From Gallionella sp. (GTDB lineage Bacteria; Pseudomonadota; Gammaproteobacteria; Burkholderiales; Gallionellaceae), in NCBI GenBank assembly GCA_024654105.1, contig JANLID010000112.1, forward strand, positions 1 through 5,873: a stretch of 5,873 nt of DNA. Reading direction: 5' to 3'. A model generated the notes under the pieces. The model worked only from the letters and a program-made list of their open reading frames with translations, ran no database searches and was not told the DNA's origin. The position numbers and the translations under genes are program-made. Positions 1 to 5,873 of this stretch are shown piece after piece. The number at the start of each line of letters is the position of its first letter. Positions within the stretch are counted from its first letter, which is position 1.

Positions 1-544
1 GGTAAGCCAGGAACTCCAGACTCGCACCGCCCATACCTTCATTTTTCCATGCTACCTGTGCGAGGGAACAAGCCCATGCTTTCCTGGCAAACATGGGCAG
101 TCGCGCTTCCACGAACCCACGGTCAAAACTCGCATTGTGGGCGATAACAATCGACACATCAGACATTAGAGCCTGTACGGCGGCATCATCAATACGCTTC
201 CCCGCAACCATCTCATCTGTGATGTTATGAATCTTCGTGGACTCTGGTGAAATCGGCATCCCGGGGTCTTCAAGCTCATTGAAGGTCTCCAGCACCCTGT
301 AGGCCTGCCCTGTCTCCGGGCAATACTCAAAGACGACAATGCCAAGCTCGATAATCTTATCGCCAGCCGGGTCCAATCCAGTGGTTTCTGTATCCAGGAC
401 AGCAGCCTTCAACAGTTTCTCCGGCGGGGGAGAATCCGAATAAGTGGTGCGGGGTTCAAAGGGGCGTGTGACCCGATAGCCATTGGTTTTCAGCAACGCT
501 ATGGCTTCATCAAGTTTCATGTTTTTTGGGGGCTGGTTATTCAT
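1..544 (-). CDS. DnaQ-like DEDDh 3'-5' exonuclease, N-terminal part (3' end outside window)
   Basis: The first 181 residues are visible and the frame runs off the left edge. The protein belongs to the DnaQ/PolC epsilon-like exonuclease superfamily, which removes nucleotides from 3' ends with two metal ions. Exo I is VLDTETTGLDP at about 49-59, with metal ligands D51 and E53. The following strand is KIIELGIVVFEY at about 63-74. The conserved ITDEMVAGKRIDDAAV segment spans about 108-123, and Exo II is IAHNASFDRGF at about 134-144, with D141. WACSLAQVAW at about 157-166 matches the family. The Exo III motif with its catalytic His and last Asp should lie beyond the window. Two in-frame ATGs could start it, 544 and 520 (MKLDEAIALL). 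Neither has a clear Shine-Dalgarno sequence, and I chose the longer one tentatively. It is a stand-alone exonuclease rather than a polymerase domain as far as seen. The housekeeping proofreading subunit is less likely because of the 45-residue leader and the neighbours. Confidence 0.88.
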   Translation of the reverse strand, partial: MNNQPPKNMKLDEAIALLKTNGYRVTRPFEPRTTYSDSPPPEKLLKAAVLDTETTGLDPAGDKIIELGIVVFEYCPETGQAYRVLETFNELEDPGMPISPESTKIHNITDEMVAGKRIDDAAVQALMSDVSIVIAHNASFDRGFVEARLPMFARKAWACSLAQVAWKNEGMGGASLEFLAY

Positions 545-587
545 ACTGTGATTATGACAGGCAATAAACCGTGGGTAGTGTCCGGCA

Positions 588-1175
588 TCAGCACTCCTCG
601 CTGCGATCAAGAATCTCCAGCTTGAACTGCCACCCCTCGAATGAACTTATCATGCGGCCAAAATCTTTCCATGATATTTCCTGGCCATCGACAACAACGC
701 AGGGCATGCGAATATCTTCGGAGAGGTCGCATTCGATCCGCCCCCGCACCGTCATGTCAGCAATCTGAAGTCCATGCCCATCACCGGCGTTCTTGATGTG
801 CTTAACGGAAAGCGCTTTGCGTATTTTCTCAACCATGCAGCCAAGCATGGCGAATATGTCTTCTTCGGGGTCGCCGATTATTTGAAACTGATAGCCTGCC
901 CGGTCACCATCCTGGACCTCAAAAGCATCCAGCGTGACCATATTTCCCAACAGGCGCGACACGAAATGAAACTGGTGCGATTCGCCAGCGCAGTCATTTA
1001 TCCTGATGGGCTGAAGTCGGGTATTGTCAAAATTATCGATACCGCTGACCTTGGCGACTTCGGCACTGAAACAACAGCTGCATAGCTGTCTATAGACCCC
1101 ATCCATGGAACCATAGTGGGTGATTTCGTAGCTGGGAGCATCTTCGCCGCACCCTTCGCAATGGACTTTTGTCAT
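588..1175 (-). CDS. Conserved protein with N-terminal zinc-ribbon-like motif (resembles DUF7686/DUF7713 proteins)
   Basis: This complete 195-aa protein starts at an ATG. It opens with CEGCG (C6, C9), and a second pair, C32 and C35 in LCSCCF, completes a CxxC-x22-CxxC arrangement expected to bind zinc. The rest looks like a compact mixed alpha/beta domain with strongly patterned stretches: SHQFHFVSRLLG at about 66-77, LDAFEVQDG at 82-90, GYQFQIIGDPEEDIF at 94-108, GLQIADMTVRGRIE at 135-148 and FEGWQFKLEILDRSEE at 179-194. I recall this pattern from conserved uncharacterised proteins now labelled DUF7686/DUF7713. The exact Pfam names need checking. No catalytic motif is evident, so function is unknown. 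A nucleic-acid-binding or adaptor role is only a guess from the zinc motif. It lies 43 bases upstream of the exonuclease gene on the same strand, so the two are probably co-transcribed. Confidence 0.85.
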   Translation of the reverse strand: MTKVHCEGCGEDAPSYEITHYGSMDGVYRQLCSCCFSAEVAKVSGIDNFDNTRLQPIRINDCAGESHQFHFVSRLLGNMVTLDAFEVQDGDRAGYQFQIIGDPEEDIFAMLGCMVEKIRKALSVKHIKNAGDGHGLQIADMTVRGRIECDLSEDIRMPCVVVDGQEISWKDFGRMISSFEGWQFKLEILDRSEEC

Positions 1176-1183
1176 GATTATTA

Positions 1184-1188
1184 CCTTG
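1184..1188 (-). promoter_or_regulatory. Ribosome binding site of the zinc-ribbon-like protein gene
   Basis: On the minus strand CAAGG lies here, and its AAGG is followed by 8 bases (TAATAATC) before the ATG at 1175. This supports the chosen start. The first cysteine pair follows directly at residues 6-9, so a later start would break the zinc motif. Confidence 0.5.
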
Positions 1189-1214
1189 AATGGCTGGCTG
1201 CCAACCGTGCAATT

Positions 1215-1400
1215 CTACAGCCAACGCAATGCGAGGTATGCAACGCTGGCATGCAGAGAGTACCGGATGCTCATGAGTTGCGATTTTGACACGAAGGAAG
1301 CACAGAGGATTGCAAGCTGCTCGCCATAAAGCTGGCTGTGGTCACGGTACGGTATAGACACGGAGCCGTCATTGAATTGAAGATGGTAACGCACAATCAA
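1215..1400 (-). CDS. Possible small hypothetical protein (61 aa), doubtful
   Basis: This short frame starts at a TTG (1400) or a GTG (1394), overlaps the last 32 bases of the large NTPase gene in another frame, and ends at a TAG 39 bases before the next gene. In its favour, it fills nearly all of an otherwise empty 193-base gap in a compact gene row. About 60% of its codons end in G or C without rare codons, and the translation is unremarkable (FNDGSVSIPYRDHSQL, then a fairly hydrophobic end with SVAYLALRWL). Against it, there is no ATG, no Shine-Dalgarno sequence before either start, and no family I recognise. The alternative is that the gap is untranslated spacer, in which I see no terminator-like hairpin with a T run. 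Confidence 0.3.
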   Translation of the reverse strand: MIVRYHLQFNDGSVSIPYRDHSQLYGEQLAILCASFVSKSQLMSIRYSLHASVAYLALRWL

Positions 1401-4400
1401 TCACACAAATCTGGATGCGATAGCTCTCTTCCTGTGTAAGCGTCTGCCGTATGCGGGTTTCAAGTTCTTCAGCACTGCGGAGTTTCTTTCCATCGGGAGG
1501 CGGCTTCATTCCTTTCCCACCGAACCAAAAGACCAGATAAATACCGTGCCCACCCGCACTAGGATCGCGGACATATTTGGGAATAAGTTGCTCGTGAATC
1601 GCGCGCCAGAGGTCGTCGTGGGTGTCTTTCTTTATTTCGATGGGAATGTTAAATCTGTTGGCTCCGCCGAATAACACCTTGATGTCTGCGCGTTTATCGT
1701 CCGCATAGTTCCCTTCCCGTTCTGCGTCAATGCCTAGTGTGCCTAGCCGAGCTCTCAAGTCTGATAGCAGTGCATCACGGCAGTCGTTTTCGGGTTTAGG
1801 TTTGTCCAGCCTCTTGTTGCTTTTGTCGTAACTCCAATACTGTCTGTAATCGTTGGTGCTGCCATCGCGAATCTTTTTTGCAATGTCGCGCAGATGATCG
1901 AGTGTCAGCGCGGACAGGTCAGCGGCACTGGCAGGCTGAAGGTTGGCGAGTGTACGGCTGACCTCTTCGACACCCAAACGGCGGAAATTAGCTTTGCGCC
2001 GGGCAATACGCTGGGTATGCAATGCATGCCGCAAGGTGTTGTGCCAATGCGCAAGATTGGGTATAGCCAGCAGGCGTTCGAGTTCGTGGGTTGCTGCCTC
2101 GCTTGGATTGCCACTTAGTTTATTGATAAATGAACGCGCCAGATCGGCGGTGTTCATAGCCGGGCTGACCCAACCTCCTCCCTTTGGGCGTTCGGGTGAG
2201 CAATCCGGCGCAAGCAGCTCTATTAGCATGGCAAGTACGGTTTCCGGCATGGATGCATAAGGAAAGCCGCGTTCCCAGCGATCATGCAGAAACCCTGCCA
2301 ATTGATTCCGTCTAGGCTTGCTTTTGCCTATGTGTAGGAGCAATTTTGTAGCGTATGAGGATGGGGAAATTATCACCCCACAAGCCAGCCAATAGACCCG
2401 CTGCGCGGCATCCATGCTCCCCAGCTCTAGTTTGCCCGCCACGATGGATGCGAGAAATTTTTTGTCTAGGTAATGTAGCGCCCCCTTCAACAGTGGATCA
2501 AGTGCATACCTTAGCTGGGGTTTGCGGGCGCGCAATGGGAAGCCTTCCAACAATTGTGGCAATGCAATGCGGGCAACGTCAGAATAGGTGTCGTTGTAAG
2601 CCAACAGATACATTCCGCTGACATGCTCCTTTCCAGCACGCAACATAGGCAACGCATAAGCAAGTAAAACATCTGCCACTAGCGCCGGACGTGTCTGAAG
2701 CAGCGATGTAACCCATGCTGGATCATTTCCAACATTGTGGCTAAAACGAAATACCAATAGCCTAGATAACACAGCATCATCGAGTTGCAACGCGCCAGCC
2801 GGGTTACTTTGATACAGCTCATCCATGCCCACCAAGCAAGCTGGGCGGACAAGGTGCATCTGCCCCTTCAGTTCGAGTTCAACGATATCGCTGATGGAGG
2901 GAAGGTCGTTGCGGTCAAGGATATGACTAAAACCTGAATAGGCAGCCTCGATCAATTCCCTGTCGCCATCTAGAAAATCCTCAAGGCGCTCGCGCGGCGT
3001 TTCACCCTTGGCTTCATAAATCAACCCATCATAGGCCTGCGCCAAGTCATGCATAATTTGCGGGTAGGCATTGCCTTTCCTGATGGCATCAAGATGTTTC
3101 CGGTAATAGCCCACCCATTCGACTTTACGTTTTTGATGCTCAATTTTTCTTTCACGGCCTTTTATGGCGTGCTTCTGCTGCCAACTTTCGTTACCGATTT
3201 TGCAGGAAATGAAGTGCTCCAGCCATTGCTGTAAGACAGGGTACGCGCTCGCCCATGATTCAAGGAACTCCAGCGCCGGCAGCGTCAAGTCTCGCTGCCC
3301 ACCTTCACTTATCAACATATAAACTGCTTGATTGAAATAATAATGCGCCAGCTCACTCTGCCGTTCGGTTGCCGCTTTTTCCAGATACCACATCCCGATG
3401 TCAGCGGGCGGTGAACCATGCAGCCTCATTTCGCACCGGCTCATGCAATATGAAACATTCTCTTGACCAGTGCACAAAGAGGCTCCTCGATCAATCACCG
3501 CTTTGTAGCGGCTTGGACGGCCTGCAAACCAGTTGGCAATGCGTTCTGTATGCTCTTTTTCGAGCCGGGTATGTTCATATTCATCGAGACCAACGCCAAA
3601 CCAATCGTAGAGCCGCTCGTCGGTGATAATGTCGCCATATGCTTCCAGCCCGCGTACCAGCAGCTCACCGGCCATTTTGTTGAGCTGATGATCTTGCAGC
3701 ATCTTTCTCATGCTTTTATGTCTCTGCACCAATTGATCCAGCAACTGCGGCAAATTACCCTCGGCAGATTTCTCGGGAAGTTCGTGAATCCAGAACATGA
3801 AATATCTACCGATTAAGCTGTCATTTTTCGGAGAGTGGAGATAATCAAATACCTGCGCTGAAGAAATTAAACTAGGGTAAATCTCATGAAGAAGTTCGCC
3901 AAGAATTTCATCGTCCCTGTCTTCGACTGCGCCTGCGCGAATTTCATCGGCCAGTTTCAGCAATCCTGATTTATTTTCCGGCATGACATGCATTAACGCC
4001 TGCACCGCATTCCCACGTATTCGCGGCCAATAGCTGGCGTCACGAATAACGGTTTCCAGCGAGTCGGCTAATGCTGTCATGGGTTCGCCATGGCGTATGG
4101 CATCAAGCACACATTCAAGCAGCGCCTGGTCAGATTCTTCGCGGGAAGGCGATATGAGAATATCCATAAATGCAGGTACCATATCCACTGTGCCCAGCGC
4201 GCCAAAGGGCGATGAAGACCAATCATCCGAGCGGAACCATGGGTAATGTTGCGCCACATTTTTCAAAGCCGCCAAGATAAGCTGTTTGTCCGCAACAGGG
4301 AACTGCTGCACGTCACCATAAAGCACCACGCCCAATGGATCGCGTTCTATCAGAACAGGCCGCCCTGCGCGGCAATGAACGGACAGCCATGCGGCAAGAC

Positions 4401-5442
4401 CGCGTAAGTCAGGTACCATGCCGCCATCTTCTCCCGTGATCAGCGCCAATATGCGACCGAACGGCAGGCCGTGTTTCTCGATCCGTTCAGCCAGGTAACG
4501 CGCCCCGAGATATTCGGCGACGCTACGGTGTACGGGAATGCGTTGCTCTTCGCCGTCTTTCTGGAACAGGTTGGTTTTCAGCGCGACAAGCAAGGGCAAG
4601 TCATGCGCTTTCAGATTTTCCCGGTAGTAGTGTTGGCTATCGCTTCCATCTTCGTCCAGTGCGAATCCGGCAATCCCGGATAACAAATGGATGGCGCATA
4701 GATATCCGGCGACATCGAGCAACATATCGGGTGAAAGCTGTTTGTTGCGATTTGCTTGTCGGTGTTCCCGGCTTTTTTCTCGCACGAGTTGGCGGCACGC
4801 CATTTCGTAAGTTTCTCTGCGGCTTTGTGGCCATTCGTTGCCGCCGACCGCTTCCACCAGCAAATTCAATGTTTGTGGATTACGCAACAGTTCGCCCAGC
4901 CTGTGTTCGCCAGCCTTGCGCACGAATTCAGCCGGGTTGGATACGCTGGTTTTATGGCGCAGGATTTCGGTAACATCATGGTCGGTTAACGGATCGAGGT
5001 GCAAGACAATAACTTCGCCATTTGGCGACACACGCATCAGGTCTGTACTATCACTATCGCCCAGCCAGTCCGCCTCGCGGCAAGAAAGGCGGAAGCGCGG
5101 ACACCCCTGCCGATCCAAATGCCTGCGTATGTGATCAAGCGGCGTCTTGCCGTCGCCGCCTTCGGCGCGCATTTCATCCAGCGCATCTATGAACAAGGTC
5201 TTGCCCTGATCTTCTGCTTTTGGCTCAAACGTGGCGAAGTCGCGTGCCTTGATGTATTTTCCGCCGGAATCTTCCGCTTCACGCTCGAATGCCTCAGTTT
5301 TGCCCGCACCCGGTTCGCCAAGCAGCACATAGGCAGGTAAGTCGCGATAGGTTTCCAGCGGATGGCTCCCTTGTTCATCCGGCTTGTCGGATTTCCGCGT
5401 ACAGGTACGCGGGACAAGGAAAGATTTTTCCGGTTTGCTCAA
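1369..5442 (-). CDS. Large NACHT/STAND-type NTPase with C-terminal PD-(D/E)XK nuclease-like domain, putative defence protein
   Basis: This protein of about 1357 aa is read without interruption. Numbered from the TTG start, residues 42-49 are a Walker A motif (GEPGAGKT) and 82-91 a Walker B motif of NACHT type (TLFIDALDEM, with D86, D89 and E90). SCRE at 120-123 fits a sensor-1 strand, LLRNPQTLNLL at about 185-195 the NACHT helical domain, and HRSVAEYLGARYL at 305-317 the typical end of a NACHT module. Residues from about 330 to 1200 look mostly helical, with no catalytic motif I can see. They are a plausible sensor or scaffold of the HEAT/ARM/TPR kind. From about 1215 to the end is a PD-(D/E)XK-like domain: D1253 in ADIKV, E1269 and K1271 in PIEIKK, then a QLIPKY helix and the strand GIYLVFWFG. 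No signal peptide or membrane segment is seen, so it should be cytoplasmic. By analogy with Avs and other bacterial NLR-like proteins, I infer that ligand binding or oligomerisation switches on the nuclease. An upstream ATG at 5517 would give 1382 aa but lacks a ribosome binding site and overlaps the previous gene by 79 bases. No ATG occurs between it and the Walker B motif. The domain calls are firm. The defence role is inference. Confidence 0.88.
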   Translation of the reverse strand: MSKPEKSFLVPRTCTRKSDKPDEQGSHPLETYRDLPAYVLLGEPGAGKTEAFEREAEDSGGKYIKARDFATFEPKAEDQGKTLFIDALDEMRAEGGDGKTPLDHIRRHLDRQGCPRFRLSCREADWLGDSDSTDLMRVSPNGEVIVLHLDPLTDHDVTEILRHKTSVSNPAEFVRKAGEHRLGELLRNPQTLNLLVEAVGGNEWPQSRRETYEMACRQLVREKSREHRQANRNKQLSPDMLLDVAGYLCAIHLLSGIAGFALDEDGSDSQHYYRENLKAHDLPLLVALKTNLFQKDGEEQRIPVHRSVAEYLGARYLAERIEKHGLPFGRILALITGEDGGMVPDLRGLAAWLSVHCRAGRPVLIERDPLGVVLYGDVQQFPVADKQLILAALKNVAQHYPWFRSDDWSSSPFGALGTVDMVPAFMDILISPSREESDQALLECVLDAIRHGEPMTALADSLETVIRDASYWPRIRGNAVQALMHVMPENKSGLLKLADEIRAGAVEDRDDEILGELLHEIYPSLISSAQVFDYLHSPKNDSLIGRYFMFWIHELPEKSAEGNLPQLLDQLVQRHKSMRKMLQDHQLNKMAGELLVRGLEAYGDIITDERLYDWFGVGLDEYEHTRLEKEHTERIANWFAGRPSRYKAVIDRGASLCTGQENVSYCMSRCEMRLHGSPPADIGMWYLEKAATERQSELAHYYFNQAVYMLISEGGQRDLTLPALEFLESWASAYPVLQQWLEHFISCKIGNESWQQKHAIKGRERKIEHQKRKVEWVGYYRKHLDAIRKGNAYPQIMHDLAQAYDGLIYEAKGETPRERLEDFLDGDRELIEAAYSGFSHILDRNDLPSISDIVELELKGQMHLVRPACLVGMDELYQSNPAGALQLDDAVLSRLLVFRFSHNVGNDPAWVTSLLQTRPALVADVLLAYALPMLRAGKEHVSGMYLLAYNDTYSDVARIALPQLLEGFPLRARKPQLRYALDPLLKGALHYLDKKFLASIVAGKLELGSMDAAQRVYWLACGVIISPSSYATKLLLHIGKSKPRRNQLAGFLHDRWERGFPYASMPETVLAMLIELLAPDCSPERPKGGGWVSPAMNTADLARSFINKLSGNPSEAATHELERLLAIPNLAHWHNTLRHALHTQRIARRKANFRRLGVEEVSRTLANLQPASAADLSALTLDHLRDIAKKIRDGSTNDYRQYWSYDKSNKRLDKPKPENDCRDALLSDLRARLGTLGIDAEREGNYADDKRADIKVLFGGANRFNIPIEIKKDTHDDLWRAIHEQLIPKYVRDPSAGGHGIYLVFWFGGKGMKPPPDGKKLRSAEELETRIRQTLTQEESYRIQICVIDCALPSSIQ
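5395..5412. repeat. Perfect 8-base inverted repeat just inside the large NTPase gene
   Basis: The plus strand reads CCGCGTAC, AG, GTACGCGG: two perfect 8-base arms around a 2-base centre. It begins about 30 bases after the TTG start and encodes the Pro-Arg-Thr-Cys-Thr-Arg stretch in the poorly conserved N-terminal leader. It could be an operator-like palindrome or a GC-rich mRNA hairpin near the translation start, in which case the loop would open to at least 4 bases. It could also be chance within coding sequence. No function is shown. Confidence 0.4.
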
Positions 5443-5873
5443 AGCCAGTGCTCCGCCGGATAGGAGAGGAATTCCACGAGCGGGATGCCGCCATCGCCGA
5501 CCAGCAGCTTGCGGCATTTGCCGAAGTTTTCTGAAAATACGTCCAGGCCGCTGGCATGGCCTGAAGCGGGGCCGCTTTTAACTTCGATGGCGGTAAGCTT
5601 CTTGCCGCGTTCAATTACAAAATCTACTTCGCGAGAGCTTTCGCGCCAGTAGTAGAGGCGACAGTCGGGGTGACCAGTATTGTAGAGATGCGCCCCTACC
5701 GCACTTTCCACCAAACGCCCCCAGTAGCTGCGGTCGGCTTTGGCTTCCGCCTTGGTGTAACCCGATCCAGCAGACATCAAGGCATTGTTGAGCACATTAA
5801 ATTTCGGAGAAGAGGCGCGTCTCCGATGTTGCTGCCCGGCATATTTCTGCAAGCCGTAAATCAATCCTGCATT
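5439..5873 (-). CDS. DUF4143-family AAA ATPase, C-terminal part (5' end outside window)
   Basis: The frame is open to the window edge, so only the last 144 residues are seen. Members of this family are usually near 400 aa, with an N-terminal AAA ATPase domain (Walker motifs, not visible here) and a C-terminal DUF4143 domain. The visible part matches the latter: GLQKYAG near the start, SSPKFNVLNNALMSA at about 21-35, GRLVESAVGAHL at about 52-63, YYWRESSREVDFVIE at about 74-88 and AIEVKSG at about 95-101. E56, D84, E97 and K99 form a PD-(D/E)XK-like set, as is known for this domain. Whether such proteins cut DNA is generally not established. The TGA stop overlaps the likely TTG start of the next gene, which suggests translational coupling. 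A TTG at 5864 lies in frame, but homologous sequence continues upstream of it, so it is not the real start. The family call is from recognised motifs. Confidence 0.85.
   Translation of the reverse strand, partial: NAGLIYGLQKYAGQQHRRRASSPKFNVLNNALMSAGSGYTKAEAKADRSYWGRLVESAVGAHLYNTGHPDCRLYYWRESSREVDFVIERGKKLTAIEVKSGPASGHASGLDVFSENFGKCRKLLVGDGGIPLVEFLSYPAEHWL
5451..5457 (-). promoter_or_regulatory. Ribosome binding site that decides the TTG start of the large NTPase gene
   Basis: Read on the minus strand, GGCGGAG lies here and is followed by 8 bases and then TTG at 5442-5440. The alternative ATG at 5517 has no purine-rich Shine-Dalgarno sequence before it. The TTG overlaps the upstream TGA as TTGA, the counterpart of the common ATGA coupling junction. 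Together these favour the TTG start. Confidence 0.7.

Noticed and set aside
545..587. CATAAT on the minus strand as a -10 box just before the exonuclease gene
   Set aside because: It sits only 6 bases from the ATG, and nothing like a -35 box occurs at the proper distance upstream.
774..1085. Plus-strand frame of 103 codons opposite the 195-aa protein
   Set aside because: It is fully antisense to a gene with conserved motifs, a ribosome binding site and a good start. It is a shadow frame with no recognisable domain.
1176..1368. Terminator or promoter in the gap after the large gene
   Set aside because: The imperfect repeats around GCCAACGC and CGCTGGC pair poorly, no T run follows, and I see no convincing -35/-10 pair.
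1894..2621. Several plus- and minus-strand frames of 69-105 codons inside the large NTPase gene
   Set aside because: They lie in other frames of a continuous coding region of over 4 kb, overlap each other and show no family motifs.
3463..3816. Plus-strand frame of 117 codons
   Set aside because: It is antisense to the helical middle of the large protein and has no family features. It looks like a by-product of the coding strand composition.
5443..5517. ATG at 5517 as start of the large NTPase
   Set aside because: It has no Shine-Dalgarno sequence and gives a 79-base overlap that lies inside the end of the DUF4143 domain. The TTG at 5442 has a good ribosome binding site and a TTGA junction.
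5485..5517. Inverted repeat with 7-base arms (ATGCCGC and GCGGCAT) around a 19-base loop
   Set aside because: It lies in the DUF4143 coding sequence with a long loop and no T run, and is easily expected by chance in GC-rich codons.
4471..5534. Cluster of overlapping frames on both strands near the NTPase domain
   Set aside because: All overlap the Walker A/Walker B region, whose minus-strand coding frame is certain.

Overview
The window holds a single block of minus-strand genes, read from high to low coordinates, with no convincing plus-strand gene and no RNA gene, insertion sequence or CRISPR array. Moderate GC content and the look of the proteins suggest a proteobacterium, probably beta or gamma. 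This is an inference from family resemblance only. Both ends of the window cut through genes.

Layout in transcription order: (1) 5873-5439, the C-terminal 144 residues of an AAA-type ATPase of the DUF4143 family, whose visible part carries a PD-(D/E)XK-like core. (2) 5442-1369, a very large protein of about 1357 aa. It has an N-terminal NACHT/STAND-type NTPase, a helical middle of nearly 900 residues and a C-terminal PD-(D/E)XK nuclease-like domain. It most likely starts at a TTG that overlaps the TGA stop of gene 1 and is preceded by a good ribosome binding site. (3) 1400-1215, a doubtful 61-aa ORF that overlaps the end of gene 2 and fills most of the gap before gene 4. (4) 1175-588, a 195-aa conserved protein with an N-terminal four-cysteine zinc-ribbon-like motif. 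(5) 544-1, the first 181 residues of a DnaQ-like DEDDh 3'-5' exonuclease, cut by the window edge.

The centre of interest is gene 2. A signal-transducing NTPase tied to a long helical, sensor-like region and a nuclease is the architecture expected of a prokaryotic NLR-like anti-phage or anti-plasmid protein. Here the nuclease is at the C-terminus, whereas in the best-known Avs proteins the effector is N-terminal. The genes beside it add a second PD-(D/E)XK fold and a DEDDh exonuclease. All are co-oriented with short gaps or overlaps, so the set could be a nucleic-acid-targeting defence operon. Shared function is inferred from domains and spacing and is not shown by the sequence alone.
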